The notes beneath the pieces were generated by a model. That model was not told the DNA's origin, made no database searches, and was given only the letters and a program-made list of their open reading frames with translations. The translations under genes were made by a program, and so were the position numbers. Shown in pieces: positions 10,005-20,271 of a stretch of DNA of 64,000 nt. Source of the DNA: Limisphaera sp. (GTDB taxonomy: Bacteria > Verrucomicrobiota > Verrucomicrobiia > Limisphaerales > Limisphaeraceae); NCBI GenBank assembly GCA_025057755.1, contig JANWVC010000007.1, forward strand, positions 186,001 through 250,000, in the 5' to 3' direction. Within the stretch, counting starts at the first letter, position 1, and each line of letters opens with the position of its first letter.

Positions 10005-11651
10005 TCAGATCTGTCGCGCGATCAGATCGTAGTCTGTGGCTCCCACCACTTCAACGCGAACAAATTGGCCTGCAGGGAGCTGACCGTGGACATAGACCCG
10101 CCCGTCCACTTCTGGCGCATCTGCCTCCGACCTGGCCACACTCCAGAGACCATGGGCACGCCCATGCGCGGCTGAGTGGGGAACGCGGCTCGATGCATGT
10201 TCCCAAGACTTGATCTCTGCAGGGAGCGCACGCGAATTTCGGAGCTGTCCTTCGACCAAAACGCGGAGAGTTTTCCCGATCAGGGCAGCATTCCGTTTAC
10301 GGCAGATCTCACGTTGCAGAGTCATGGCCTGATCGCGGCGACGCTGCTTGACCTCGGCAGGTACCTGTTGCTGCATGGCGGCTGCGCGCGTACCCTCCTC
10401 TGGTGAATAAAGGAACACGCCGGCGCGATCAAATTGAACCTTTTTCATGAACTCCAGCAGGGTTTCAAAGCAAGTTTCCGTCTCACCAGGGAATCCCACG
10501 ATAAACGTCGTTCGCAGCGTGACGCCCGGGATGCCGGTTCGGATGCGTTGCAGGAGAGCTTCAATATACGCGCGGGTTGTTTCACGCCGCATGCGCTCCA
10601 AAAGGTTGTCGTGAATGTGTTGAAGGGGCATATCCACGTAGCGGACCACCTTTGAACAAGAGGCCATGGTTTGGATTAACTCGTCCGTCCAATGAGCCGG
10701 GTGGGTGTAAAGCACGCGGATCCAGAAGTCACCGGGCAAAGCATCTAGCTCTCTCAATAATCGCGGCAGAGTGGGTGCGTCCGCTGGCAGGGCGCGGACA
10801 ACCTGCTGAAACCGGTTCGGATCCGTGGCAGCGATGGAGCGTTGCGGCCGGAGATCCAGGCCGTAGTAGGTGGAGTCCTGTGAGACGAGGTTGATTTCAC
10901 GCACGCCTTGCTCAATCAAAATTTGCACTTCGCGGACGATGTCTGGCATCGGACGACTTCGGTGAGCTCCCCGGATTTGGGGGATGATGCAAAAACTGCA
11001 CGGGTGATTGCAGCCCTCGGCAATCTTCACGTAGGCATAGTGTGGCGGCGTAAGCCGAAAGCGAGGGGTCTCGTAGTCCGGGATGTAGCGGGGCCGAGGC
11101 TGCACAACCATAACCGGCTCAGACAGGGTAGGTTTCCGGGTCCCGTTGAGCGGCCCCGAATGGGATTCAATTCCTTTGCTGGTTTTATGGAATTGTAGTA
11201 ACGCGTCGCGTCGGCTATCGAACTTCCGCGAAACAACGTTAGATGATTGCTGCAGACGACTAGCCCGATGTGCTAATGCTTGCCTCACGATCTCGGGTAC
11301 ACGCGGCACTTCGTCTACGCCCATGAATGCATCGACCTCGGGCAGCAAATCGCGAAGCCGGTCCCGATACCGTTGCGACAGGCAACCGGCCACAATGATA
11401 GCCTGGCCCCGCCGATGCGCCTCGCGGAAGGCGGCTGATTCCAGGATCGTATCCACGCTTTCCTCTTGGGCGGCGTCAATGAACGAGCAGGTATTAATAA
11501 TCAACGCGTCCGCCCGGGCGGGGTCGTTGGTGATCTCAAACCCGTCATTTAACAAACTGCCGAGCATGATCTCGGCATCCACCAGATTTTTGGCGCATCC
11601 CAGCGTGACCAAGCCAACACGCCGGGGGCGCGCTTGTTCGTGCGGCTTCAT
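10005..11651 (-). CDS. rimO: ribosomal protein S12 methylthiotransferase RimO
   Basis: RimO adds a methylthio group to a conserved aspartate of ribosomal protein S12 using two [4Fe-4S] clusters. The N-terminal MTTase domain starts GLVTLGCAKNLVDAE and carries the first-cluster cysteines in GCAKN, NTCSF and GCLSQRY. The radical SAM motif is CNHPCSFCIIP, followed by QIRGAHRSRP and QDSTYYGLDL, all typical of RimO rather than MiaB. A TRAM domain closes the protein. At 548 residues it is about 100 longer than the usual 440. The extra length sits in three places: about 50 residues between the MTTase and radical SAM domains, about 30 after QDSTYYGLDL, and about 28 inside the TRAM region. Core motifs are intact, so it is probably functional. 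Confidence 0.93.
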   Translation of the reverse strand: MKPHEQARPRRVGLVTLGCAKNLVDAEIMLGSLLNDGFEITNDPARADALIINTCSFIDAAQEESVDTILESAAFREAHRRGQAIIVAGCLSQRYRDRLRDLLPEVDAFMGVDEVPRVPEIVRQALAHRASRLQQSSNVVSRKFDSRRDALLQFHKTSKGIESHSGPLNGTRKPTLSEPVMVVQPRPRYIPDYETPRFRLTPPHYAYVKIAEGCNHPCSFCIIPQIRGAHRSRPMPDIVREVQILIEQGVREINLVSQDSTYYGLDLRPQRSIAATDPNRFQQVVRALPADAPTLPRLLRELDALPGDFWIRVLYTHPAHWTDELIQTMASCSKVVRYVDMPLQHIHDNLLERMRRETTRAYIEALLQRIRTGIPGVTLRTTFIVGFPGETETCFETLLEFMKKVQFDRAGVFLYSPEEGTRAAAMQQQVPAEVKQRRRDQAMTLQREICRKRNAALIGKTLRVLVEGQLRNSRALPAEIKSWEHASSRVPHSAAHGRAHGLWSVARSEADAPEVDGRVYVHGQLPAGQFVRVEVVGATDYDLIARQI

Positions 11652-13760
11652 TTAGGACCTGCCAGTTTAGAGCCAGCAAGGATTCGAAGCAACCGGATCC
11701 TTCTGTGTGGAAGAGGGGCTATGGCCCATATTACCTGTGTTCCTATCATTGGAGCGGGTTCGAGTCGCACACAGCTTCCTCGGTCTCTGGGCAGGGGAAA
11801 GGCAACGTAAGCATCGCCGGATGGAGTCCCCATCTTACCGCCGCCACAGGCAATCACGCCGAATTGAGGTCCGCGCACCTCGTAAGTGGCCGGCGTGGCA
11901 TAGCGGCGAGCGGACAGCTCGGGGTACTCACCCAAGACCACCTTCCACCGGTACTGAGCCGTGTTGAGATCAATCGCACTCAGGGTGCCCCACGGGGGGT
12001 TGACTGCGGGATACCCGTCGGGATCTAGCCAGCGGTGGTATCCCGTGGAAACGAATGGCACTCTGCCAAGCGGATTCGGCGCTGTGACAGCTCGAGGTTC
12101 ATGCGGAAGAGAAGCAGGCCTCGGCGGCTGCGTGCCAAGGATGTAATCAGCCAGCGCTGCTTTTTGGTGCGGCGACAGGAAACCGAACGCAGGCGTGCCT
12201 CCGCGTCCGGTCTCCACAAGCATTAGAACAGCTTCGCGATCGAGCTTCTGCAGGAGGTTGGTGAGTGGAGGTGCCTTTGGGCCGTGAGCGGTTTGCCCTT
12301 CCCGATTTGGTCCGTGACAGACGGCGCAGATCTGCAGATAGAGGCTGCGCCCGTCCGGGACATGGGCCGACATCGAAGGCGGAACTTCGACCATGGTCAG
12401 GACCCATGGCATCTCGTTCGCATTTACGTGCATCACACCTTCGGGATCCACGGCAGCGCCCCCCACTCGGCTCCACCGTCAAAGCCGGGAAAGAGAATGG
12501 TTCCCTCCCGACTGGGAGGTTGAAAAGGTACGTGGGGCCGGAGCCGTGCGTACCGGTCCAACACCGCTCGGTGCGTTGCTGGTGTTCGATCCGTGATTTG
12601 GTCATACGTGAAAAGTTTGCGAGCAAACGAGACTGGGAACAGAGGCACGGGTTGTGTGGGCCAAGCCACTTCTCCTGGCAGATTGCTCGGTGGCACCGAC
12701 CGTTCCTCAATGGGAAAAAGGGACGCTCCCGTGACGCGGTCAAATACGAACACGTGCCCTGATTTCGTCACTTGCGCCACAGCGTCGATACGGCGGCCCT
12801 GACGGGTGAGCGTCAGAAGATCAGGCGGAGCTGGCAAATCGCGGTCCCAAAGGTCGTGATTGAACCACTTGAAAATGGCATAGCCTCCGACCCGTGCGCG
12901 CATCGAGGGCGAGAAGACAGTTAGCGTAAAGGTTTTGTCCGATGCGATCTCCGCCCCAAAAGTCGTATGGAGCCGAGCCTGTGGGCACGTACATAATCCC
13001 GCGTTGAGGGTCCACGGCCATGCCGGCCCAGCAGTTGGCACCGCCCACGTATCGCCATGTTTCCGGGGGCCACGTCTCGTACCCGGGCTCTCCTGGCTAC
13101 GGAATGGTGTGGAAACGCCAGACCAGATGCCCCGTGCGCACGTCATAGGCTCGGACGTGCCCGGGAGCAGCCGGTTCAGGTCCTTCGCCGACCCGGATTG
13201 GGCACGATGACTAGGTTTTCGAACAACGCGGGCGGCGAAGTCCCTACTACGTAAAGATCGCGCGCATCCCGACCCAGATCATCCCGCAGGTCTACCCGGC
13301 CGTTTTGACCAAAGTCAGAGATGAGCCGGCCTGTGCGAGCGTCCACGGCGACCAGGTAGGGACCGGCGATGTATAAAATGCGTGCCTCGGTCCCGTTGCG
13401 CCGGAACACCACACCCCGGTTGATGCCTACGCCTGACGTCAGCAGTCCTGCTTGCACCGGCTCAAATCGCCATAACTCCTGTCCGATGACAGCGTCGAGG
13501 GCAAAAAGTTTCAAGGCTGGAGAAGTCGCGTAGAGGACTCCGTCGATGACCAACGGATTGCACTGAATTTGGGTAAGATTGTCCGACCGTCCATCACCAC
13601 TTCGGTAGATCCATGCCAGGCGCAGACGGTGCACATTGTTCCGGTTGATTTGTCGCAAGGACGAATACTGAGAACCCTCCGGATCGCCGAGGTACGTTTC
13701 CCAGTTCCGACCAGCGCTGGCCCGGCTCATGGGGGGCATCACCGCCAAAAGCCCGACCAC
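11648..13760 (-). pseudogene. decayed PQQ-dependent dehydrogenase with cytochrome c domain
   Basis: The pieces of one quinoprotein dehydrogenase lie in order across three frames. The N-terminal piece (13760 to about 13190) has RNWETYLGDPEGSQYSSL and matches the propeller start of PQQ glucose/alcohol dehydrogenases. Near 13192 an extra base moves the frame to [18 protein letters not shown]. An in-frame TAG follows near 13090, where the family normally has Q (IP*PGEPGYETWP). Near 12860 another extra base restores HDLWDRDLPAPP. Near 12455 a base missing from a run of G moves the frame into the segment with the haem motif CAVCH. A further internal stretch appears deleted between EYPELSARR and YATPATYEV (near 11910), and the frame overruns the normal end after VAFPLP. 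Several independent lesions make this a true pseudogene rather than one sequencing error. Confidence 0.85.
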
Positions 13761-14010
13761 GCATGTGAGGTGGACCCTTCACCGCTTGATGGAAGGAGTG
13801 CGCCCTGGAGAAAACGCTGTCCGGAAAGATAGTTCTCGAGAAAATGGAACCATTGGGAGGTCGTTGGTTGGGTTGAGGCGCCGGCCGATGCGACCATTAC
13901 AGGCTCGTTCATTCATTGCCGCGGCTGAATCGATTTGTCGAGCTTCGGGGCAAAACCCCGCTGCCTTCTTGGGTGGACCGAGTGCGCTTGACAGGTGGTT
14001 TCGTTGTTAT

Positions 14011-15336
14011 GTGAATGCTCGTGTGACACGACGTGAGTTTCTTCGCAGGGCTGCGGCAGGTGCAGTAGCCGGGCCGATGTTGCTGCGAGGCGCCTCGCGA
14101 TCAGAGTCGGACCTCTTGGCCGAGGCAGAAGAGCGCATCCGCCAGCATCGACGCCGCCGACGGGTTCTTTTGATCCGTGATGCCAAGGGGCGGCCGGTTC
14201 CCGGTGCAAAGGTGCGAGTCCAACAGACCCGACACGAGTATTGGTTCGGTTGCAACTTGTTCCTTTTTGGACGCGGTTCAGGAGCCTCTTGGGAGAGCGA
14301 GTATCGGGCGCGATTCATTGAGTTATTCAACTTTGCCACGTTGGGCTTTTACTGGGCAATGTACGAACCCCAACCCGGCCGACCGCAGGAGGAGAGGACG
14401 GATCAGATCTTGGAGTGGGCTGCCAAGCATGGCATTGTTTGCAAGGGCCACCCGCTGGTCTGGGATGATCGCGTCTCTTCTCCCTCTTGGTTGCCCGAAT
14501 CAGATGAGGAGTTGGCCCGACTGGTAGAGACCCGCGTGCGCTCCGTCGTGAGCCGGTTTCGGGGTCGGTTGGATGTATGGGATGTTGTGAACGAAGCGAC
14601 GCACCTGCCAGACCGGGTCAGTCGGACGCGGATGGCGCGTTGGGGCGAGGCGATTGGTCCTGTGGCTTATACACGGCGGCCGTTGGAGGTGGCGCGGGCG
14701 GTGCATCCTGAAGCTGTGCTGCTCGTGAATGACTACCGGCTCGACCAGGCTTATTATAATCTTTTGGACGCCGTGCGAGACGCAGAGGGGCGACCCTTGT
14801 ATGACGCGATCGGGCTTCAGAGTCACATGCACGGGGGGCCCTGGCCATTGGCACGTATCTGGGAGGTTTGTGATCGATTTGCCCAGCTGGGCCGCCCCCT
14901 CCACTTCACGGAGATCACGGTGGTCAGTAGTTCCCAACGCAGCCCCGGTGAACCATGGGGTCCGACCAACCCTGAGGCAGAGGCTCGTCAAGCGGAGTAC
15001 ATAACCAAATTTTACACGATGGTATTTGCACATCCGGCGACGCAAGCCCTGGTCTGGTGGGACCTTTCGGATCGGGGGGCCTGGCAGGGGGCGGCTGCAG
15101 GATTGTTGCGACGCGACATGTCCCCGAAACCCGCTTATGAGCGGCTGCACGAGTTGATCCGACGCCGTTGGTGGACGCAGGCTGAGGGGATCGTCGGCAC
15201 AGACGGGGAATATGTGGTAGAAGCTTTTCATGGCCGTCATCGGATTACAGTCGAGGCTCAGAGCGGGCGCACGGTGACCTTGGAAGTGGATTGGCCCGTG
15301 CAAGCGCCCGACCGAATGGAGGTCAGGTTGCAATGA
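14011..15336 (+). CDS. GH10 endo-1,4-beta-xylanase, Tat-exported
   Basis: Glycoside hydrolase family 10 enzymes cut the beta-1,4-xylan backbone with retention. From the GTG at 14011 the product is 441 residues and begins with a Tat signal (TRREFLRRAAAGAVAG, residues 5-20). An open frame extends to 13729 with an ATG at 13888, so the start is uncertain. After an N-terminal segment (VLLIRDAKGRPVPGAKV) common in environmental GH10 proteins, the barrel shows GHPLVWDD, the acid/base glutamate E195 in DVVNEATH, and the nucleophile E301 in HFTEITVVS. The conserved WWDLSDRGAW lies near the end. A GH51 gene follows 108 bases downstream on the same strand, which suggests joint use on arabinoxylan. Confidence 0.9.
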   Translation: MNARVTRREFLRRAAAGAVAGPMLLRGASRSESDLLAEAEERIRQHRRRRRVLLIRDAKGRPVPGAKVRVQQTRHEYWFGCNLFLFGRGSGASWESEYRARFIELFNFATLGFYWAMYEPQPGRPQEERTDQILEWAAKHGIVCKGHPLVWDDRVSSPSWLPESDEELARLVETRVRSVVSRFRGRLDVWDVVNEATHLPDRVSRTRMARWGEAIGPVAYTRRPLEVARAVHPEAVLLVNDYRLDQAYYNLLDAVRDAEGRPLYDAIGLQSHMHGGPWPLARIWEVCDRFAQLGRPLHFTEITVVSSSQRSPGEPWGPTNPEAEARQAEYITKFYTMVFAHPATQALVWWDLSDRGAWQGAAAGLLRRDMSPKPAYERLHELIRRRWWTQAEGIVGTDGEYVVEAFHGRHRITVEAQSGRTVTLEVDWPVQAPDRMEVRLQ

Positions 15337-15444
15337 TTTTGGCCGATCGAAGGTGCCGCAGGCTGTGACAGGCGGGCGAGCATTTTGCCAGGTTGGTGCC
15401 GGTTGGCCTTGACCGGTCGCGGAAACACCTTTCTTAATAGTCTT

Positions 15445-17826
15445 ATGAAAATGTGGCAATTCTACCCATGGGCAGCCGGAGTATGGCTGGGTGTGGCAGG
15501 TCTGGTGTGCGCCCAAAACTTTTTGCGGAACGAGTCCTTTGAGGAAGCACAAGGCAATCGGCCTCGGGCTTGGCGCACAGAGACCTGGGCTGGTCAGGCC
15601 AGTTTCCAGCATGTGCGACAGGGTCGGACCGGCCAACGTAGCGTAGAGATTGCCTCTGAGGGTGGTGCGGACGTGGCTTGGAGCACCCGCGTGACTGTGG
15701 ATCCCTTCGCCCGGTACCGGCTGTCCGGCTGGATTCGAACCGAGAATGTTGAGCCGATCCAAGGTGGACGAGGCGCGTTGCTAAACATTCATGACATGCC
15801 CGGCGCAGCCACACCGGCCGTGACCGGCACGCGAGAGTGGACCCGCGTAGAGGTGGAATTTGACGTGGAAGATCAGACCGAATTGCAGGTCAATTGTCTG
15901 TTTGGTGGTTGGGGCCGAGCTCGAGGACGCGCTTGGTTTGACGATGTGGCTTTGGAGAAGATTGCGCAGCAGCAGCCACCGGCACCCCGAATTGAGATCG
16001 ACGCGGCGCGAGTCGGTGAACCGCTTTCACCGCTGGTCTACGGCCAATTTATCGAGCATTTGGGTCGATGCATCTATGGGGGCATTTGGGCCGAAATGCT
16101 GGAAGATCGAAAATTTTATTATCCGATCACTTCAAACTACGCGCCGTACACTTCGTTACGGAACACTCCGTTTCCTGTCGTGGGGCGATCGCCGTGGGAA
16201 ATTGTAGGCCGGTCGGATGGTGTGCAGATGATCACCAACGCACCGTTTGTGGGTCGACACACGCCCTTGCTCCGGGAGGGGGTCGGCATTCGGCAACATG
16301 ACCTGGGGGTCACAGCGGGCAAGGAATACACAGGGTATGTGTGGTTGAAGAGTCAGGATCAGCGACCGGCGCGCGCGCGTGTGACACTGCGTTGGGGACC
16401 CGGGGAGAGCGACGCCGCCAGTGTGGAGCTAAAAGTGGGCCGGGGCGATTACCGAAGATATCCGTTCCGATTTCAGGCCTCTTCCACCACCGACCGTGCT
16501 TCGTTGGAAATCCGCGCTGAAACAGGAGACGTGTTAGTAGGCACCGTTTCGTTGATGCCAGCGGATAACGTTCGAGGTCTTCGTGCGGACACGTTGGCCC
16601 TTCTGCGTCAGTTGGCCGCCCCGATCTATCGGTGGCCGGGAGGGAACTTTGTCAGCGGTTACGACTGGCGCGACGGATTGGGTGACCGAGACCGACGTCC
16701 GCCGCGAACCAACCCGGCCTGGACCGGCGTAGAGCATAACGACTTTGGACTGCATGAGTTTGTTGAATTCTGTCGGTTGGTGGGAGCCGAACCCCTGGTG
16801 ACCGTGAACACCGGATTTGGGGATGCCCATTCGGCGGCGGCTTTAGTGGAGTACTGCAATGGGGCTGCGGACACCTACTGGGGGCGTCAACGGGCACGAA
16901 ACGGTTCCCCGCAAGCTTTTGGGATTCGTTATTGGTGTGTCGGCAATGAAATGTGGGGTGCCTGGCAGCTCGGTTACATGTCTCTGGACCACTATGTGCT
17001 CAAGCAAAACTGGGTTGTGGATAAGATGCGGGAAGTGGATTCAACCCTTTTCTGCATTGCGTCCGGTAACGCGGGTCCATGGAGTCGCGGTCTTTTGGAG
17101 CGTTGCTCCGATCACATGGAGGCTATTGCGGAACATTTTTATTGCCAGGAGCGTTCCGGACTGGCCGCGCATGTGCGACAAATTCCCGACAATATTCGTG
17201 CCAAGGTAGAATTCCACCGACGCATGCGAGCCGAATTGCCTCATCTGAAGGGCAAAGACATCCGCATCGCCATGACCGAGTGGAATTACTGGTACGGTCC
17301 GCATGTATTTGGGGAGCTGGGCACGCGGTATTTTTTGAAGGACGCCTTGGGCATTGCTGCTGGACTGCATGAATATGCGCGCCAGAGTGATTTGATTCAT
17401 TCCGCCTTTTACGCACAGACGGTGAATGTGATCGGCGCCATTAAAACCAGCCGCAGAAATGCTGCTTTTGAAACGACCGGTCTCGTACTGTTGCTGTACC
17501 GGCACCACTTCGGGGAACTACCGGTCCATACCCGTTCGGAAGGGCTGATTGATGCTCAGGCGGCTTGGACGTTGGATCGGAAGAAACTGACCTTGGGCAT
17601 CGTCAATCCTACGATGGAAACCCGGTCCATTCCCTTGGAGATCCGAGGCGCACGGCTAAAGTCACCGGCGACACGCTGGCAAATTGCGGGTACCGATCCT
17701 CAGGCGTACAACGATCCGGATCAGCCACCCCGCGTCCAGATTGAACGCTTGAGCCTCGAAGGTTCACCGGACCGGGTTGAGGTGCCGCCGTGCAGTATTA
17801 CTCTGCTTGTCTGGGACGTGAATTGA
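15445..17826 (+). CDS. GH51 alpha-L-arabinofuranosidase with N-terminal CBM-like domain
   Basis: A secreted GH51 enzyme that would remove arabinofuranosyl side chains from arabinoxylan or arabinan. The ATG at 15445 opens onto a signal peptide (KMWQFYPWAAGVWLGVAGLV, cleaved near CAQ). Residues about 25-170 form a CBM4/9-like beta-sandwich (NFLRNESFEEAQGNRPRAW, FDDVALEKI). The GH51 catalytic part follows with VYGQFIEHLGRCIYGGIW, RWPGGNFVSGYDWRDGLG, the acid/base E502 in GNEMWG and the nucleophile E612 in MTEWNYW. The C-terminal beta domain ends CSITLLVWDVN, as usual for the family. At 793 residues it is longer than simple GH51 enzymes because of the added CBM. It lies 108 bases after the GH10 gene and probably acts with it. 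Confidence 0.92.
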   Translation: MKMWQFYPWAAGVWLGVAGLVCAQNFLRNESFEEAQGNRPRAWRTETWAGQASFQHVRQGRTGQRSVEIASEGGADVAWSTRVTVDPFARYRLSGWIRTENVEPIQGGRGALLNIHDMPGAATPAVTGTREWTRVEVEFDVEDQTELQVNCLFGGWGRARGRAWFDDVALEKIAQQQPPAPRIEIDAARVGEPLSPLVYGQFIEHLGRCIYGGIWAEMLEDRKFYYPITSNYAPYTSLRNTPFPVVGRSPWEIVGRSDGVQMITNAPFVGRHTPLLREGVGIRQHDLGVTAGKEYTGYVWLKSQDQRPARARVTLRWGPGESDAASVELKVGRGDYRRYPFRFQASSTTDRASLEIRAETGDVLVGTVSLMPADNVRGLRADTLALLRQLAAPIYRWPGGNFVSGYDWRDGLGDRDRRPPRTNPAWTGVEHNDFGLHEFVEFCRLVGAEPLVTVNTGFGDAHSAAALVEYCNGAADTYWGRQRARNGSPQAFGIRYWCVGNEMWGAWQLGYMSLDHYVLKQNWVVDKMREVDSTLFCIASGNAGPWSRGLLERCSDHMEAIAEHFYCQERSGLAAHVRQIPDNIRAKVEFHRRMRAELPHLKGKDIRIAMTEWNYWYGPHVFGELGTRYFLKDALGIAAGLHEYARQSDLIHSAFYAQTVNVIGAIKTSRRNAAFETTGLVLLLYRHHFGELPVHTRSEGLIDAQAAWTLDRKKLTLGIVNPTMETRSIPLEIRGARLKSPATRWQIAGTDPQAYNDPDQPPRVQIERLSLEGSPDRVEVPPCSITLLVWDVN

Positions 17827-17949
17827 GCGCGCGCAGGCTGGTGCTCCATCACGACGAATGCTGCCTGTTGCACCAACTCTTGAGCTTGCCGGGGCCAGGC
17901 GACCGAGGGAGCACCCGCTACTGTTTCGGCCCCTTTTGATGTGCCGTTG

Positions 17950-20211
17950 TCACGGCTTGTTGAAGCGGGCCGGTTGAAAACGGCGTAACTGGAGCTGTTG
18001 CAGGCAGTCCCTTACTTGTTCACGGAGCAAGGCACGCTGGCTTGGTGCCAGCCCCAATGGATCAAAACGATACCGGTAGTGTAGCAGCAGGAGCTGCTGC
18101 AAGGTGGGAATCCACGCAGACCACTGGGTGTCTGCGCCAAGCCTACGGAGCCATGCGCCGAGTGGTTCGTGGGACCGGCGTTCCAATGCGCGAGCTGCCA
18201 GCCAGCGTTCCAGTTCGTAGAACTCCGAATCTTGGCCTGGTCCTGCGGGTTGGACTTCTTGTGCGTTCGGCCGTAGGGACCGGCGCCGGCCGCGTCGGAA
18301 GAGGATTTGCACGATTAAAACGGCCAGCACTGGGGTCAGGCCCCAGAGCAGGTATTGCCTCAGGCGCGTGTGCCCCCACCATACCAACTCCAATTGGTAG
18401 CGCAGCCAGCTCCAAGTGTCCCCAACCCAGAGCCATGCCGGCTCCTGTGCCCGCTCAATTTCGATCCAGTCGGCGGGCGTCGTGTCAAAGGTTTCCCACT
18501 GGCTCGTGGCCTCGTTCCAGACCTGGCACCACGCATGTGCATCACGTCCGCGGACCACGAATTCATCTTCGGAGCCTTCGTGGACCGCGTATCCGACGGT
18601 GTAACGCGCGGGAATTCCCAGTCGACGGACCAACAGCACGGTTGCCGTGGCAAAGTATTCGCAATGACCCTCGCGGCTTTGCAGGAGGAAACGTTCGAGT
18701 GGTCGCGCATTGTGACGCATCCACCGCGGCATGGGCTGCCAAAGACGGTAACGAAAATGTTCGGCGAAGAAGCGGGCCAGGGCGGGGCGGGCCTGTTTCC
18801 ATGCTGCGCCTGGGGCGAGCCCAGCTTGGGCCAGCACGGCGTCCAACGTCGGCACAATCTCTGGAGGAACCGCTAGATCTTGGACAGGATCCGGTGGGGC
18901 TTCCCAAGCATTCGGACCGATGTGAACAGCTTCGTAAATGACCAACCCGGGCCCAGTCGCCATGACCGCGCCTAAATCGTTTCGTTCCACGGTAAAAGCG
19001 GCAAAATTGCGTAACAGTTCAGTTCGCGGTGGCAATGGCAACAAGCCGGCGCGCGATTCGTCTTTGCGACCGGGCAGCGTGGTGACGATCCGAACGACAG
19101 CACGACCTGTGGCATTGGCGACCAAAGGCCACACGCCACTGTCCGGAGGCGTTTCTGAAATCGGGGTAAAACGGCGCGCATCATCGCCGGACAACCAATA
19201 GGGGGGCATCCAAAACCGATAGCTGGTCTGACGCAGATAATCCGGTGGCGGCCCTTGCAACACCTGCAATCGCGCCACAATCCGTGTGGAGGCTTTCCAC
19301 GGTCCCAACCCTTGCCAGGAAATCCGGGTGAACGGAAGGTCACTTTCCTCCCCGGGATTGCGCAAGGTGGCTAGCCATTCACCCAGCCGACTGGAGCTGC
19401 CCACGTACCGTTGCAAACTCCAAATCCCCCACTGTCCAGCCACGCTCAGCCCGGCGGTGGCAAGCATGACCGTCATCCAAACCCAGTGCGGGTAACGTGG
19501 GGAACGCAACGGCCAAAGCGCCCACCCTACCAACGCCGCTAGGCAGGCCAAGCTCCAGGAAAGACTCCTCCCCGAAGCCGGTTGCATACAGGATCCCGCC
19601 AGGCAACCGATGAAGTACACATAGCCCGGATGAAACTCTGGCTCGCGCAGAATCGGGTAACCAGCCCGAGCCCGTCGCCGTTGATGGCGGCGGGCCAAAT
19701 AGGAGATCGTGCTGAGGGTTAGTGAACCCCGGTTGCTGAAAGCGTGTGCCGCTGCAAAAGGCAACATCAGGACTGGTAACCAGCGGAAAACCGATGCCGC
19801 TGTTTCCGTGGTGACCTCGCTGGCGCGGCGTTGATGGAGAACTCCGGGCGAGTCTAGCAGCCGACTGAATGCTGATGGCCCTTCATGCGAGGTAAACGCA
19901 TAAACCAGCGCCGCAAGCAGTAGCACCGAACAGAGTGTCCAAAGACGCCGAAAATCCTCGTCCGAAAAGTCCCATCGCACGGGAACCCAGCGGGCCCCTT
20001 CTAATATGAGCGCCAGCAATAGGCCGAGCACAGGATGGCCGGTTTGCCACCCCCAATACAGGGAGGCAGCACCTACCAAGAACGGCGGCGGACCAGACGC
20101 GGTTCCAGAGCCCCCGTTTGTCGCGGCAAGAGATTCACCCGGCGCATGTCCGAGTCCGCTGGCGCCGGTGGCTGCCTGAGGGTCGGGCTTGACCAAGTTG
20201 AGGTTGAACAT
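17950..20211 (-). CDS. transglutaminase-like membrane protein (TgpA type)
   Basis: The last gene of a MoxR - DUF58 - transglutaminase operon, 753 residues. The N-terminal half has several hydrophobic helices (about 50-270), then a periplasmic region. A transglutaminase core follows, with the cysteine in SREGHCEYFATA, the histidine in RDAHAWCQVWNE and the aspartate in FDTTPADW, so the Cys-His-Asp triad is complete. One more membrane segment (WGLTPVLAVLIVQILFRRG) and a DUF4129-like tail close the protein. The ATG at 20211 follows an AGGG ribosome binding site; a TTG at 20226 is an alternative. In other bacteria these triads act in envelope maintenance; the substrate here is unknown. Confidence 0.87.
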   Translation of the reverse strand: MFNLNLVKPDPQAATGASGLGHAPGESLAATNGGSGTASGPPPFLVGAASLYWGWQTGHPVLGLLLALILEGARWVPVRWDFSDEDFRRLWTLCSVLLLAALVYAFTSHEGPSAFSRLLDSPGVLHQRRASEVTTETAASVFRWLPVLMLPFAAAHAFSNRGSLTLSTISYLARRHQRRRARAGYPILREPEFHPGYVYFIGCLAGSCMQPASGRSLSWSLACLAALVGWALWPLRSPRYPHWVWMTVMLATAGLSVAGQWGIWSLQRYVGSSSRLGEWLATLRNPGEESDLPFTRISWQGLGPWKASTRIVARLQVLQGPPPDYLRQTSYRFWMPPYWLSGDDARRFTPISETPPDSGVWPLVANATGRAVVRIVTTLPGRKDESRAGLLPLPPRTELLRNFAAFTVERNDLGAVMATGPGLVIYEAVHIGPNAWEAPPDPVQDLAVPPEIVPTLDAVLAQAGLAPGAAWKQARPALARFFAEHFRYRLWQPMPRWMRHNARPLERFLLQSREGHCEYFATATVLLVRRLGIPARYTVGYAVHEGSEDEFVVRGRDAHAWCQVWNEATSQWETFDTTPADWIEIERAQEPAWLWVGDTWSWLRYQLELVWWGHTRLRQYLLWGLTPVLAVLIVQILFRRGRRRSLRPNAQEVQPAGPGQDSEFYELERWLAARALERRSHEPLGAWLRRLGADTQWSAWIPTLQQLLLLHYRYRFDPLGLAPSQRALLREQVRDCLQQLQLRRFQPARFNKP

Positions 20212-20271
20212 GGGCACGTCCCTCAAATTCTAACCATGCGGCCCGAAAGGCCCGTCGGCAAGGCAGAGTGT

